From assembly GCA_900317025.1 (NCBI GenBank), contig ONFG01000001.1:57620-121619 (forward strand): a stretch of 64,000 nt of DNA, written 5' to 3'. This document shows, piece after piece, positions 45,921-54,400 of the stretch (positions are counted from its first letter, which is position 1; every line of letters starts with the position of its first letter). Under the pieces are notes generated by a model. The model saw only the letters and a list, made by a program, of their open reading frames with translations, ran no database searches and had not been told where the DNA came from. Made by a program: the position numbers and the translations under genes. The stretch is from an uncultured Eubacteriales bacterium (GTDB lineage Bacteria > Bacillota > Clostridia > Oscillospirales > Acutalibacteraceae).

Positions 45921-47784
45921 AAAAGCTATTTATGAACGTTATGACTGCGCAGAGGACGCATCCGATAAGGAACGGCAGCACCATCGAAAGCGCCGTCCAG
46001 CGCAGGCTCTTTGTCTCCTTGTAGATCGTAAGGCACGTAGTCGAGCACGGAAAGTGGAACATCGAGAAGACGATAACGCAGACCGCGGTGACCGAGGTCC
46101 AGCCGTGAAGCGAGAGCAGAGCGGAAAGCGACGCAAGGTCCGGCACCTCGGAGAGCGTTTGCTGCGAGAGGTAGATCATCAGCGCGATAGGCAGTACGAT
46201 CTCATTTGCCGGAAAGCCGAGGATAAATGCCGCAAGTATTGCGCCGTCAAGCCCGATCAGCACGGCGAACGGGTCGAGAAACGACGTAAAGTGTTCGATC
46301 AGCGGAGAGCCGCCTACGCTCACGTTTGCAAGAAGCCAGATCACAAGCCCCGCGGGCGCGGCGACCGCCACGGCGCGAAGCAGCACAAAAACTGTTCTGT
46401 CAAACAGAGAGCGCACGATCACCCTGCCGATTTGCGGGCGCCTGTACGGCGGAAGCTCGAGCACAAACGAAGAGCCAACGCCGCGAAGCACCGTCTTTGA
46501 AAGCAGCTTCGACGCCGCAAGCGACACCAGCACGCTCAAAACGATAAACAGCGTGAGCACAGCCGCCCGGATCAGCGCAGAAAGCGCGCCGCCGCCTGCC
46601 GGGCAGAGAAAGACCGAGATCAGTGCGATAATCATCGGGAAGCGCCCGTTGCAGGGGATCAGGCTGTTTGTCAGTATCGCTATAAGCCGCTCACGCTTTG
46701 AGTCGATGATGCGGCAGCCCGTGACGGCGCAGGCGTTGCAGCCGAAGCCCATCGCCGTTGTGAGCGACTGCTTGCCGTGAGCGCCGGCACAGCGAAAGCA
46801 GGTATCGAGATTAAATGCGACCCTCGGCAGGTAGCCGAGATCCTCCAGAAGTGTGAACAGCGGAAAGAATATAGCCATCGGCGGCAGCATGACGGCAACA
46901 ACCCACGAAAGCGTTGTGTAAACGCCGTCGATGAGCGCAGACTCAAGCCCCCCGGGGCAGCCCGCATTGTCAAGCAGCAGGCGAAGCTTCACCCCGAGCC
47001 ATGAAAAGAATCTGCTCAGAAGCTGAGACGGGTAGTTCGCCCCGACGATCGTTATCCAGAAGATAAGGAGCATAAGCAGCAGCATTATCGGTATGCCGAA
47101 CGCTTTTGAAAGAATGACCCGATCTACCCTGCGGTCGAACTCGTCGCTTCCCTCGCCTTTTTTTACACATTCCTTCATGATCCCGGCGGCAAGCTCGCCG
47201 GGATTGCTTGCCTTTCGGAGCGCCGCGCTCCTGCAACATTCGGAGGAGCAGTGTGAACACACGCTGCACGGCGTCTTCCCCGCCTTTGCCGCGCGCTCGA
47301 TCTGCGTTTTCAGCTCGTCAAGCCCCCGCCCGCTTCGCGCCGCCGCAGTAACTACCGGCGTGCCGAGCATTTCCGACATTTTCCTGTCGTCGATAAAAAT
47401 GCCCTTTTTCTCTGCTTCGTCAATAAGATTGAGGCAGACTATGACGGGCGCTTTGCTGCGGCTTATAAGCTCGGCGGCAAAACGCAGGTTGCGCTCGGGG
47501 CAGACCGCATCGAGCACGATAACGAGCACGTCGCAAAGCCCCTTTTGTATGTAGCCGCACGCAGCCTCTTCCTCCGCCGACGAGGGATTCAGCGAGTACG
47601 TTCCGGGCAGGTCGATGATCGTGTAGCTTGCTCCGTGAAAGCGGTACTCGCCCTTTGCGTTCTCTACCGTTTTGCCGGTCCAGTTGCCGGTGTGCTGGTG
47701 CATTCCGGTGAAGCTGTTGAAAATGGTGCTTTTGCCGACGTTAGGGTTTCCCGTCAGCGCAACGTTATATACAGGCTCGCTCAT
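45919..47784 (-). CDS. feoB: Ferrous iron transporter FeoB
   Basis: Membrane Fe(II) importer with an N-terminal GTPase, 621 residues from ATG 47784 (GGAGGAG upstream). G1 GNPNVGKST, G3 DLPGTYSL, G4 LNLID. The link between G domain and membrane part carries an unusual Cys cluster, CSVCSHCSSECC. Two gate regions GCNACAVTGCR and IPCNGRFPM follow the short clostridial FeoB type. Its last codons and stop touch repeat family B copy 3. It follows feoA by 32 bp. Confidence 0.95.
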   Translation of the reverse strand: MSEPVYNVALTGNPNVGKSTIFNSFTGMHQHTGNWTGKTVENAKGEYRFHGASYTIIDLPGTYSLNPSSAEEEAACGYIQKGLCDVLVIVLDAVCPERNLRFAAELISRSKAPVIVCLNLIDEAEKKGIFIDDRKMSEMLGTPVVTAAARSGRGLDELKTQIERAAKAGKTPCSVCSHCSSECCRSAALRKASNPGELAAGIMKECVKKGEGSDEFDRRVDRVILSKAFGIPIMLLLMLLIFWITIVGANYPSQLLSRFFSWLGVKLRLLLDNAGCPGGLESALIDGVYTTLSWVVAVMLPPMAIFFPLFTLLEDLGYLPRVAFNLDTCFRCAGAHGKQSLTTAMGFGCNACAVTGCRIIDSKRERLIAILTNSLIPCNGRFPMIIALISVFLCPAGGGALSALIRAAVLTLFIVLSVLVSLAASKLLSKTVLRGVGSSFVLELPPYRRPQIGRVIVRSLFDRTVFVLLRAVAVAAPAGLVIWLLANVSVGGSPLIEHFTSFLDPFAVLIGLDGAILAAFILGFPANEIVLPIALMIYLSQQTLSEVPDLASLSALLSLHGWTSVTAVCVIVFSMFHFPCSTTCLTIYKETKSLRWTALSMVLPFLIGCVLCAVITFINSF

Positions 47785-47816
47785 ACTTATCTCCTCCCAA
47801 CAAAAAAGACGCCGCT

Positions 47817-48059
47817 TCAAAAAGTTTGGCGTCCTTTGATCTTGTTTGCGTCTTCCCTTCTGACGGCTATGACGGCGCCGCTCACCCTTACGGCGATCGG
47901 GCTGCCGCCGAAGCCGACGTACAGCTTATCGACCGTTGCACCCTTTGTAAAGCCAAGCTCGCCGAGCCTGCGCCAAACGGGGCTGCCGGTTCCGACAGCG
48001 CTTATATTCAGGCTTTCGCCCGGGAGTATCTCGCCAAGCGTTTTCTCCTCTTTCTCCAT
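47817..48059 (-). CDS. feoA: FeoA domain protein
   Basis: An 80-residue SH3-like partner of FeoB. TLGEILPGESLNISAV and RRLGELGFTKGATVDKLY are family motifs. ATG 48059 is chosen since AAAGGGG lies 7 nt upstream; an ATG two codons earlier is too close. It is transcribed with feoB. Confidence 0.94.
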   Translation of the reverse strand: MEKEEKTLGEILPGESLNISAVGTGSPVWRRLGELGFTKGATVDKLYVGFGGSPIAVRVSGAVIAVRREDANKIKGRQTF

Positions 48060-48093
48060 ATACATTCCCCTTTGTTCTTTCCTATGGTGTCAT

Positions 48094-48122
48094 TTTATGC
48101 CGAAAACGAAGATACGTGACAA
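48094..48122 (-). promoter_or_regulatory. Probable promoter of feoAB
   Basis: Minus strand TTGTCA, 17 bp, CATAAA. The -35 overlaps the T-run of the preceding terminator. I could not identify a Fur or DtxR box with confidence. Confidence 0.5.
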
Positions 48123-48163
48123 AAAGCGCACCGCCGAAGGGACAGCCCTTTTGCGGTGCGCTT
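48119..48163 (-). terminator. Terminator upstream of feoAB
   Basis: Minus strand AAGCGCACCGC pairs with GCGGTGCGCTT, then TTTTTGT. It would end transcripts from ilvE that pass the repeat at 48196-48323. The rest of the ilvE-feoA gap (48324-48463) has one AAAGCCC/GGGCTTT hairpin and no gene. Confidence 0.8.
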
Positions 48164-48195
48164 GGATATTCACTATCAACAACTTAAGAAAAAAC

Positions 48196-48323
48196 TTAAG
48201 GAGACACTGATTAAATCGAGTGCCAAAATTGCGCAGTCGGATTTCGTGGCAAATTGGACAAAAAAGCCGCAGTAATACTGACGTATTTCAAGGCAGGACG
48301 TGATTTATTCAGTGGCTCCTTAA
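48196..48323 (-). repeat. Repeat family A, copy 3 (short)
   Basis: About 128 bp flanked by TTAA on both sides. It is the same sequence and orientation as copy 1, with a deletion of about 20 bp near the end (the AGAGTTTGGTGCTCAGTCC segment is missing). No coding frame. Confidence 0.85.
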
Positions 48324-48463
48324 TACTTTTTGTAATCCGAAGGGATACAGGAGACGACCGGAAAGCCCCCTGCAAAGGGCTTTGAATAAACAAAAATCCA
48401 ACATATTAACTCAAGCTATAGACAGTGATTGGATATTATAAGATATAATAAATCATTCCGTAA

Positions 48464-49534
48464 TCAGCAGACCTTTACTCTCCAGCCGAACGGATCGTCA
48501 AGCTTGCCGTACTGGATGCCTGTCATTGTATCGTAGAGCTTCTGGCTGAGCTCGCCGATCTCGCCGTTGTTGATCACCATAACGTCGTCAACGTATCTGA
48601 GCTTGCCTACGGGTGAGATAACAGCCGCCGTACCCGTGCCGAATACCTCTTCGAGCTTGCCTGTCTTCTGAGCCTCGATCAGCTCGTCAACAGAGATCCT
48701 TCTCTCCTCAACCTCGTAGCCCCAGCTCTTGCAAAGCTCGATCGTGGACATTCTCGTAACGCCAGGGAGAATGCTGCCGTTGAGCATCGGAGTTACGACC
48801 TTGCCGTCGATCTTGAAGAAGATGTTCATAGAACCAACTTCCTCGATGTACTTGCGCTCTACGCCGTCGAGCCAGAGAACCTGAGAGTAATCGTCATTGT
48901 GAGCCTTTACCTGACCGATGAGGCTTGCTGCGTAGTTGCCGCCTGTCTTAGCGAAGCCCATACCGCCTCTTACGGCACGAACATACTCGTCTTCGATCCA
49001 GATGCCTACCGGGTCAAGACCGCTCTCATAGTAAGCGCCGCTCGGTGCGAGGATAATCATGAAGAGGTATGTCTGGGACGGAGCAACTCCGAGGAACTCA
49101 TCTGTTGCGATGATGAACGGACGAATGTAGAGAGATGTGCCGGGATCTGTGGGAATCCAGTCTTTGTCGACCTCTACAACTGCCTTACATGCCTGTACGA
49201 AGTCCTCAACGGGGATCTGCGGGATGCAGAGACGGTCGTTAGTCTTCTGCGCTCTCTCGGCGTTCTTCTCGGGTCTGAAAAGGTAAACCTCGCCGTTGTC
49301 GCCCTTGTAAGCCTTCAGGCCCTCGAACATTTCCTGACCGTAGTGATAAACCATTGCGGCAGGAGAAAGGCTGAGATTCTGAAACGGTACGATCCTCGGA
49401 TCATGCCAGCCCTTGCCCTCGGTGTAGTTCATGATAAACATATGGTCGGTGAAAATCTTGCCGAAACCAAGCGGCTTTCCCGGCTCTGGCTTCTGCTTCG
49501 GCGTCGTTGTCTTTGTGATCTTGATATCCAACAC
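48464..49534 (-). CDS. ilvE: Branched-chain amino-acid aminotransferase
   Basis: Last step of Ile/Val/Leu synthesis, also the entry to their 2-oxoacids used by the oxidoreductase at 5-7.3 kb. It has 356 residues, fold type [18 protein letters not shown] and the PLP Lys in [13 protein letters not shown], then [12 protein letters not shown], are characteristic. GTG start 49534 with AAGGAG 10 nt upstream and a very good promoter at 49598-49626. Confidence 0.96.
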   Translation of the reverse strand: MLDIKITKTTTPKQKPEPGKPLGFGKIFTDHMFIMNYTEGKGWHDPRIVPFQNLSLSPAAMVYHYGQEMFEGLKAYKGDNGEVYLFRPEKNAERAQKTNDRLCIPQIPVEDFVQACKAVVEVDKDWIPTDPGTSLYIRPFIIATDEFLGVAPSQTYLFMIILAPSGAYYESGLDPVGIWIEDEYVRAVRGGMGFAKTGGNYAASLIGQVKAHNDDYSQVLWLDGVERKYIEEVGSMNIFFKIDGKVVTPMLNGSILPGVTRMSTIELCKSWGYEVEERRISVDELIEAQKTGKLEEVFGTGTAAVISPVGKLRYVDDVMVINNGEIGELSQKLYDTMTGIQYGKLDDPFGWRVKVC

Positions 49535-49597
49535 GAAAATGCATCTCCTTAAAGATATAAGTATAAATATTGGGTATATCGCACCCTAACAAGTACG

Positions 49598-49626
49598 ATT
49601 ATATAACGATTAATTGCAAAAGTCAA
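49598..49626 (-). promoter_or_regulatory. Promoter of ilvE
   Basis: Minus strand TTGACT, 17 bp, TATAAT. The leader is about 55 nt with no obvious attenuator or T-box. Confidence 0.85.
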
Positions 49627-49701
49627 GAATTTGAAGGGAGAAATTACGCTTTTGAGGGAAAATTCTGCAATTTTGTTTTTGAAATCCTGCAAAAATAAGC
49701 T

Positions 49702-51543
49702 TTACTCGCCGTCTTCTCCGTTTTCCTCGGCATAGCGGCGTATCTCCTGCATGAATATTTCGCCGAAGCGTTCGAGCTTTGCCTGCCCGACGCCGTTTAC
49801 CCCGGCAAACTCGCTCCTCGTTACAGGCTTTTTCATCGCCATGTCGCGAAGAGAAGCGTCGGTGAAAACGACATAGGCGGGAACTCCGGCTTTTTCTGCA
49901 AGGCTTTTTCTGAGCGCCTTCAATTGTGCAAAGAGAGCGCCGTCCTCCGTCTTGCCGGGCTTCGAGGCGCGCTCGTCTTTCAAGACCTTAGTTTCGATTG
50001 TCTCTTCCCCGCGAAGTACTGCGCCCGAGCGGTGGGTAAGCTGAAGCACGGGGTACTCTCCGCCCGACTGCTGCAAATACTCCTTCGAGAGCAGCTCGTT
50101 TATCTTCGAGCGAACGGCGCTTTCGGACTGCTCCTTCATCAGCCCGTAGGTCGAAAGGCGGTCAAGCCCGAGCGACTTTATGCGCGCGTTCTCGCTGCCG
50201 CGCAGGATATCGCAGATCATTTTCACGCCGAAGCGCTGGCGCGTTCTCACGACGCAGGAAAGTATCTTCTGCGCGTCGACGGTTATGTCCCGAAGCTCGT
50301 AGTGCAGCAGGCAGTTTGAGCATTTGCCGCAGGCGCCCGTGTGCTTTTCTCCGAAGTATCCCAGCATAAACGAGCGCAGGCAGTCGTTTGTCGTGCTGTA
50401 GACGACCATGTATTTGAGCCTCATCTCGTCGCGCAGGCGAAGCTCGCGGCGCTCCTGCTCGGAAAGCTGCTCGTTCGGCTCGGAGTTCTCGATAAGAAAT
50501 TTCGCCGTTCGGACGTCCTTCGGTTCATACATAAGGATACACTCGGCTTCGCTGCCGTCGCGCCCGGCGCGCCCCGCCTCCTGATAGTAGCTCTCGAGGT
50601 CCTTCGGCATATTGTAGTGGATTATGTAAGACACGTTCGACTTGTCGATGCCCATTCCGAAGGCGTTCGTCGCGACCATCACCGACACACGGTCGTATAC
50701 GAAATCGTCCTGACTGCGCCGTCTCTCGCTCTCGTCAAGCCCGGCGTGGTATCTCACGGCGCGAAAGCCATTGTCGTTGAGAAGATCGCAGACATTCTCG
50801 ACGGCAAGGCGCGTGGAGCAGTAGATTATCCCGCTGAGCGACTGGCGCTCCCGCACAAGCTCCAGAAGCTTTGCCGACTTTGTCGTCGGCGAGATTACGG
50901 AGAAAAAGAGATTCGGACGGTCGAACCCCGTCGTCACGCAAACGGGATTTTGAAGAGAGAGCAGGCGGACGATATCGTTTCTGACATTCTCGGTCGCCGT
51001 TGCGGTGAAGGCGCCGACCACGGGGCGCTTTGACAATTCGGAGATGAAGCGCTCGATCTTCAGGTAGCTCGGGCGGAAATCCTGCCCCCAATGCGACACG
51101 CAGTGAGCCTCGTCGACGGCGACCATCGAGATATCCATTCTTTTGCAGACCTCGATAAATCCCTCCGATTCGAGCCGTTCGGGAGCAACGTAAACGAGCT
51201 TGTACCTCCCCTGCTCCATAAGCGACAGCACTTTCGTATACTGCGTCATCGTCAGCGTACTGTTGATATACGCCGCGCGGACGCCCGACCCAACGAGCGA
51301 CGTCACCTGATCGCGCATCAGCGATATCAGCGGCGAGATAACGAGCGTAACGCCCGGCAGCAGCATCGCGGGGATCTGGTAGCACATCGACTTCCCTGCG
51401 CCCGTCGGCATGATGCAGACGGCGTCTCTGCCCGAGGAAAGGCTGTCGATGATTTCCTCCTGCCCGCTGCGGAAATCGTCGTGACCGAAGTATTCTTTTA
51501 GTATCTCGTATTTCCGGCCTTTGCCGGTCAATGGGGTATTCAT
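49702..51543 (-). CDS. recQ: ATP-dependent DNA helicase RecQ
   Basis: 3'-5' DNA helicase in recombination and repair, 613 residues from ATG 51543 (AAGGA 8 nt upstream). PTGAGKS (Walker A), VDEAHCVSHWGQDFRPSY, ATNAFGMGIDKSNV and QEAGRAGRDG motifs; zinc site with CGKCSNC; RQC winged helix; C-terminal HRDC (AYVVFTDASLRDMA; FAGVNGVGQAKLERFG). Complete domain set. Confidence 0.96.
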   Translation of the reverse strand: MNTPLTGKGRKYEILKEYFGHDDFRSGQEEIIDSLSSGRDAVCIMPTGAGKSMCYQIPAMLLPGVTLVISPLISLMRDQVTSLVGSGVRAAYINSTLTMTQYTKVLSLMEQGRYKLVYVAPERLESEGFIEVCKRMDISMVAVDEAHCVSHWGQDFRPSYLKIERFISELSKRPVVGAFTATATENVRNDIVRLLSLQNPVCVTTGFDRPNLFFSVISPTTKSAKLLELVRERQSLSGIIYCSTRLAVENVCDLLNDNGFRAVRYHAGLDESERRRSQDDFVYDRVSVMVATNAFGMGIDKSNVSYIIHYNMPKDLESYYQEAGRAGRDGSEAECILMYEPKDVRTAKFLIENSEPNEQLSEQERRELRLRDEMRLKYMVVYSTTNDCLRSFMLGYFGEKHTGACGKCSNCLLHYELRDITVDAQKILSCVVRTRQRFGVKMICDILRGSENARIKSLGLDRLSTYGLMKEQSESAVRSKINELLSKEYLQQSGGEYPVLQLTHRSGAVLRGEETIETKVLKDERASKPGKTEDGALFAQLKALRKSLAEKAGVPAYVVFTDASLRDMAMKKPVTRSEFAGVNGVGQAKLERFGEIFMQEIRRYAEENGEDGE

Positions 51544-51641
51544 ATGCGGCGTCCTTTTTCTTTGGAATGAGTATATTTTATCATATATGTCTCTATTTAG
51601 CAAGATTTGCGGCAGGCGGCGTGTCGCACCCCGGAAGGCAC

Positions 51642-51700
51642 TTCAAACGCCAGCCAATCAGCCTGCGGCGCTATAAAAAGCTTTTTAATTAAGTTTAGTA
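51642..51700 (-). repeat. Repeat family B, copy 4 (partial)
   Basis: About 59 bp corresponding to one end (GCGGCGCTATAAAAAGC, TTTTTAATTAAGTTTAGTA) with a degenerate inner part; the AT-stem half is missing. It lies between recQ and the divergent PLP gene. The rest of the 319-bp gap has an AAAAACT/AGTTTTT hairpin near 51740-51761 and the promoter below. Confidence 0.65.
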
Positions 51701-51777
51701 TAATTCGCCATCGTTAAACTTTTGTCATTTAGAATAATAAAAAACTCCATGCCGAAAGTTTTTTAGCGGTTTAACAG

Positions 51778-51806
51778 TAGAAATTTTTCCCGAATAGTAT
51801 TATAAT
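51778..51806 (+). promoter_or_regulatory. Promoter of the PLP sulfur-enzyme gene
   Basis: TAGAAA, 17 bp, TATAAT on the plus strand. Confidence 0.6.
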
Positions 51807-51862
51807 TGAAAAAGCGGGCGCACGCCTGCCTAACCTTCACATCATCACGGGAGTGAATTAAT

Positions 51863-53056
51863 ATGGAAAAGAAACCTAACGGCGAAGCTTACGGCTTCCA
51901 GACAAGAGCGATCCATTCCGGCAACGGCATAGACCCCGCTACGGGAGCGATCCAGCACCCGATCAACCTTGCAAACAGCTACCTGCTGCCCTACGACGCC
52001 AGCGCGGCTAACTGGAGCGACCCCAACATAAACATTTACACGAGAAACGGCGGCACGAATCAGAAGGATCTTCAGAACAAGATCAAAGATCTCGAAAACG
52101 GCGAGGACTGCGTAGTTCTTGCAAGCGGCGTTGCGGCGCTTTCGGGTCTGTTCTTCGCTATGCTCAAAAGCGGCGACCACGTTATCTTCTCGAAAATTAC
52201 ATATATCGCAGTTTACAGACTCTTCAACGAGCTTTTCAACAAGAAGTTCGGCGTTGAGACGACGATCGTAGACGTTTCCGATCTCGACGCGGTAAAGGCG
52301 GCTATCCGCCCGAACACGAAGCTTATCCACGTTGAGTCGCCGGGCAACCCGACTCTTCAGATCTGCGACATCAGAGCGCTTGCCGACATCGCACACGAAA
52401 ACGGCGCGTTTCTCTCTGTCGACAACACGTTCTGTTCGCCCTACGTTTCCCGCCCGATCGAGTTCGGCGCAGACTTCGTTGTCGAGAGCCTTACGAAGTA
52501 CATCAACGGTCACGGCGACGCAATGGGCGGCGCTATCATCGGAAAGACGAAGTACCTCGACGAGATCCGCTACCAGTCGCAGGTAAACCTTGGCGGCGTT
52601 ATCAACCCGTTTGCCGCATGGCTCATCATGAGAGGCGCGGTAACGTTCCCGATGCGTATGCAGCGCCACTGCGACAACGCCATGGCAGTTGCGCGCTTCC
52701 TCAAGACGGTAAAGGGCGTAAGCTTCGTAGCATACCCCGGTCTTGAAGATCACAAGGATCACGACATCGCAGTAAAGCAGATGGAACACGGCTTCGGCGG
52801 TGTGCTTTCGTTCGGTCTTAAAGCCGACCACGACACGTACAACAGAGTAGTCAGCCACTTGAAGCTCATCACCTCCGCCGTTTCGCTCGGTCACGACGGC
52901 ACGCTCATCGCCTTCATAGGAGAGGACGACGAGAGACAGTACCTCTACCCCGAGGAGTTCCACAACGGCTTCTTCCGCATGAGCGTTGGTCTTGAAGACG
53001 AAAAGGACATCATCGACGATTTGAAGCAGGCACTCGAGCTTGAAGGACTTATGTAA
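51863..53056 (+). CDS. Trans-sulfuration family PLP enzyme (Cys/Met metabolism)
   Basis: A 397-residue fold-type I enzyme. TRAIHSGNG start; LASGVAALS; HVESPGNPTLQICDI; PLP Lys212 in VESLTKYINGHGDAMGG. The region that normally reads YSR.GNPT is YTRNGGTNQKD, and the usual LYG.T loop is KITYIAVYRL, so it is not a textbook cystathionine gamma-synthase or methionine lyase. Cystathionine synthase/lyase or O-acylhomoserine sulfhydrylase roles are all possible. Single gene with a GGGAG site and strong terminator. Confidence 0.85.
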   Translation: MEKKPNGEAYGFQTRAIHSGNGIDPATGAIQHPINLANSYLLPYDASAANWSDPNINIYTRNGGTNQKDLQNKIKDLENGEDCVVLASGVAALSGLFFAMLKSGDHVIFSKITYIAVYRLFNELFNKKFGVETTIVDVSDLDAVKAAIRPNTKLIHVESPGNPTLQICDIRALADIAHENGAFLSVDNTFCSPYVSRPIEFGADFVVESLTKYINGHGDAMGGAIIGKTKYLDEIRYQSQVNLGGVINPFAAWLIMRGAVTFPMRMQRHCDNAMAVARFLKTVKGVSFVAYPGLEDHKDHDIAVKQMEHGFGGVLSFGLKADHDTYNRVVSHLKLITSAVSLGHDGTLIAFIGEDDERQYLYPEEFHNGFFRMSVGLEDEKDIIDDLKQALELEGLM

Positions 53057-53074
53057 AGACAATAATAGACATCA

Positions 53075-53109
53075 CCCGCCGCAAGAGCTTTTTTGCGGCG
53101 GGCTTTTTT
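53075..53109 (+). terminator. Terminator of the PLP sulfur-enzyme gene
   Basis: CCCGCCGCAA pairs with TTGCGGCGGG, then CTTTTTT. Confidence 0.92.
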
Positions 53110-53110
53110 G

Positions 53111-53458
53111 TCACATATTGTCCATGTTGTCTTCGTCGTCGGTGTTGTCCATAGCATCGTTGATGTTGGAGGCTACAGACGATCCAACTCTGCCTGCGCC
53201 CTCGGCGATATCCTCGCCTACCTCGCCGATTGTGCTTGCGGTATCGTGGAGAACGCCTTCGCCGCTATGTGCGTCGGTATCTCTGCTGACCGCTCTCGAA
53301 GACGTAATCCTGCTTTCGTTCGCTCTCGACGCAGCCGCGCTGCTCGATACGACAGCGGGCGCGCTGTTGTCTCTGATCTTGCCGTCTCTGGCGTCGCAGG
53401 CAGCGAGCGCTGAGGCTGCAAGCGCGGCGCAGGCAGCAATTGCCAGTACCTTCTTCAT
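53111..53458 (-). CDS. Small predicted lipoprotein, 115 residues
   Basis: ATG 53458 with GGAG 8 nt upstream. Signal peptide MKKVLAIAACAALAASALAAC with a lipobox LAAC, so lipid-attached at Cys21. The mature part is Ser/Ala-rich then very acidic (NTDDEDNMDNM end), with a GEVGEDIAEGAGRVGSSV helix. No family recognised. It follows the MscS-type gene behind a terminator. Confidence 0.8.
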   Translation of the reverse strand: MKKVLAIAACAALAASALAACDARDGKIRDNSAPAVVSSSAAASRANESRITSSRAVSRDTDAHSGEGVLHDTASTIGEVGEDIAEGAGRVGSSVASNINDAMDNTDDEDNMDNM

Positions 53459-53474
53459 TTCATTCACTCCAATA

Positions 53475-53521
53475 TAAAAAATACTTGTGAAACGCTCCAA
53501 TAAGAACGTATCACAAGTATT
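53475..53521 (-). terminator. Terminator after the MscS-type gene
   Basis: Minus strand AATACTTGTGA pairs with TCACAAGTATT around a 20-nt loop, followed by TTTTT. Confidence 0.8.
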
Positions 53522-53540
53522 GTTACCGGAAATCTTTAAA

Positions 53541-54377
53541 TTATGAATTATGAACGTCGATTTGTTTGAATGGGATAACGATACCGTTTTCACCAAACGA
53601 TTTGAAGACCGTTTCCTTCATGTAGAAGAACACGTCCCAGTAATCTTTCGTTTTGCACCAGACTCTCACGGTGAAGTCGACGCTGCTGTCGGCAAGCTCG
53701 CTCACCGCGACGAACGGCTCGGGATCCTTTAAGATCTTTTCGTTGCCGGAGATCACATCGCCGATGACATTTTTTACCTTTTTTAGGTCGGAGTCATATG
53801 CAACGCCGAAAACGAGATCGACGCGGCGCTTTTCCTGCGACGAGAAATTGGTGATGTTGTTGACTGTTATATTGGAGTTTGGGAAAATGACCTCCTTGTT
53901 GTCAAGCGTGAGAAGGTGCGTGCTTGCGATGTCTATCCTTGTGACGGTACCCTCAAAACCGCTGATCTGAACGTAGTCGCCGACCTTGAAAGGCTTGTTT
54001 ACAAGCACCGTGATGCCGCTGGCTACGTTTTTCAGCGTATCCTGCAAGGCAAGACCTATCGCTACGGTCGCTGCGCCGAGCGCCGTTATGAGCGACGCGA
54101 TATTGAAGCCAAGCGTCCCGACCGCCGCCACGATAACCAGCACCTTCAGCGCGATCTTCACAAAGGAATGGACGAACGTCACGACCTCGGTACCGATCTT
54201 CGCGCGCTTCATCGCCTTTGAAACGATGTTGGCGATCAAGCCTGAAAGCCACATTCCGACGATCAGTATAATAATCGCCCCAATGAGGTTAGGCAGGAAA
54301 TCCTTGAGCCACGAGATCGCCGTATCCATGAATTTCTCGGTAGTCGTTTTCACCTGATCCATCTGACCTGTGTCCAT
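53541..54377 (-). CDS. MscS-type mechanosensitive channel
   Basis: A 278-residue small-conductance channel for osmotic relief. Three membrane segments: LIGAIIILIVGMWLSGLI, ALKVLVIVAAVGTLG, and the pore helix ALGAATVAIGLALQDTLKNVASG. The beta domain has PFKVGDYVQISGFEGTV and VIFPNSNI, with ERRR-type KRRVD nearby. AGGAG precedes the ATG. It follows the MORN gene by 23 bp and is probably co-transcribed. Confidence 0.93.
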   Translation of the reverse strand: MDTGQMDQVKTTTEKFMDTAISWLKDFLPNLIGAIIILIVGMWLSGLIANIVSKAMKRAKIGTEVVTFVHSFVKIALKVLVIVAAVGTLGFNIASLITALGAATVAIGLALQDTLKNVASGITVLVNKPFKVGDYVQISGFEGTVTRIDIASTHLLTLDNKEVIFPNSNITVNNITNFSSQEKRRVDLVFGVAYDSDLKKVKNVIGDVISGNEKILKDPEPFVAVSELADSSVDFTVRVWCKTKDYWDVFFYMKETVFKSFGENGIVIPFKQIDVHNS

Positions 54378-54400
54378 TGCTACACTCTCCTGAAAGTTAT

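Noticed and set aside
51845-53062. 405-codon minus frame opposite the PLP enzyme
   Set aside because: The plus frame has the PLP motifs, promoter, ribosome site and terminator; the minus frame has none.
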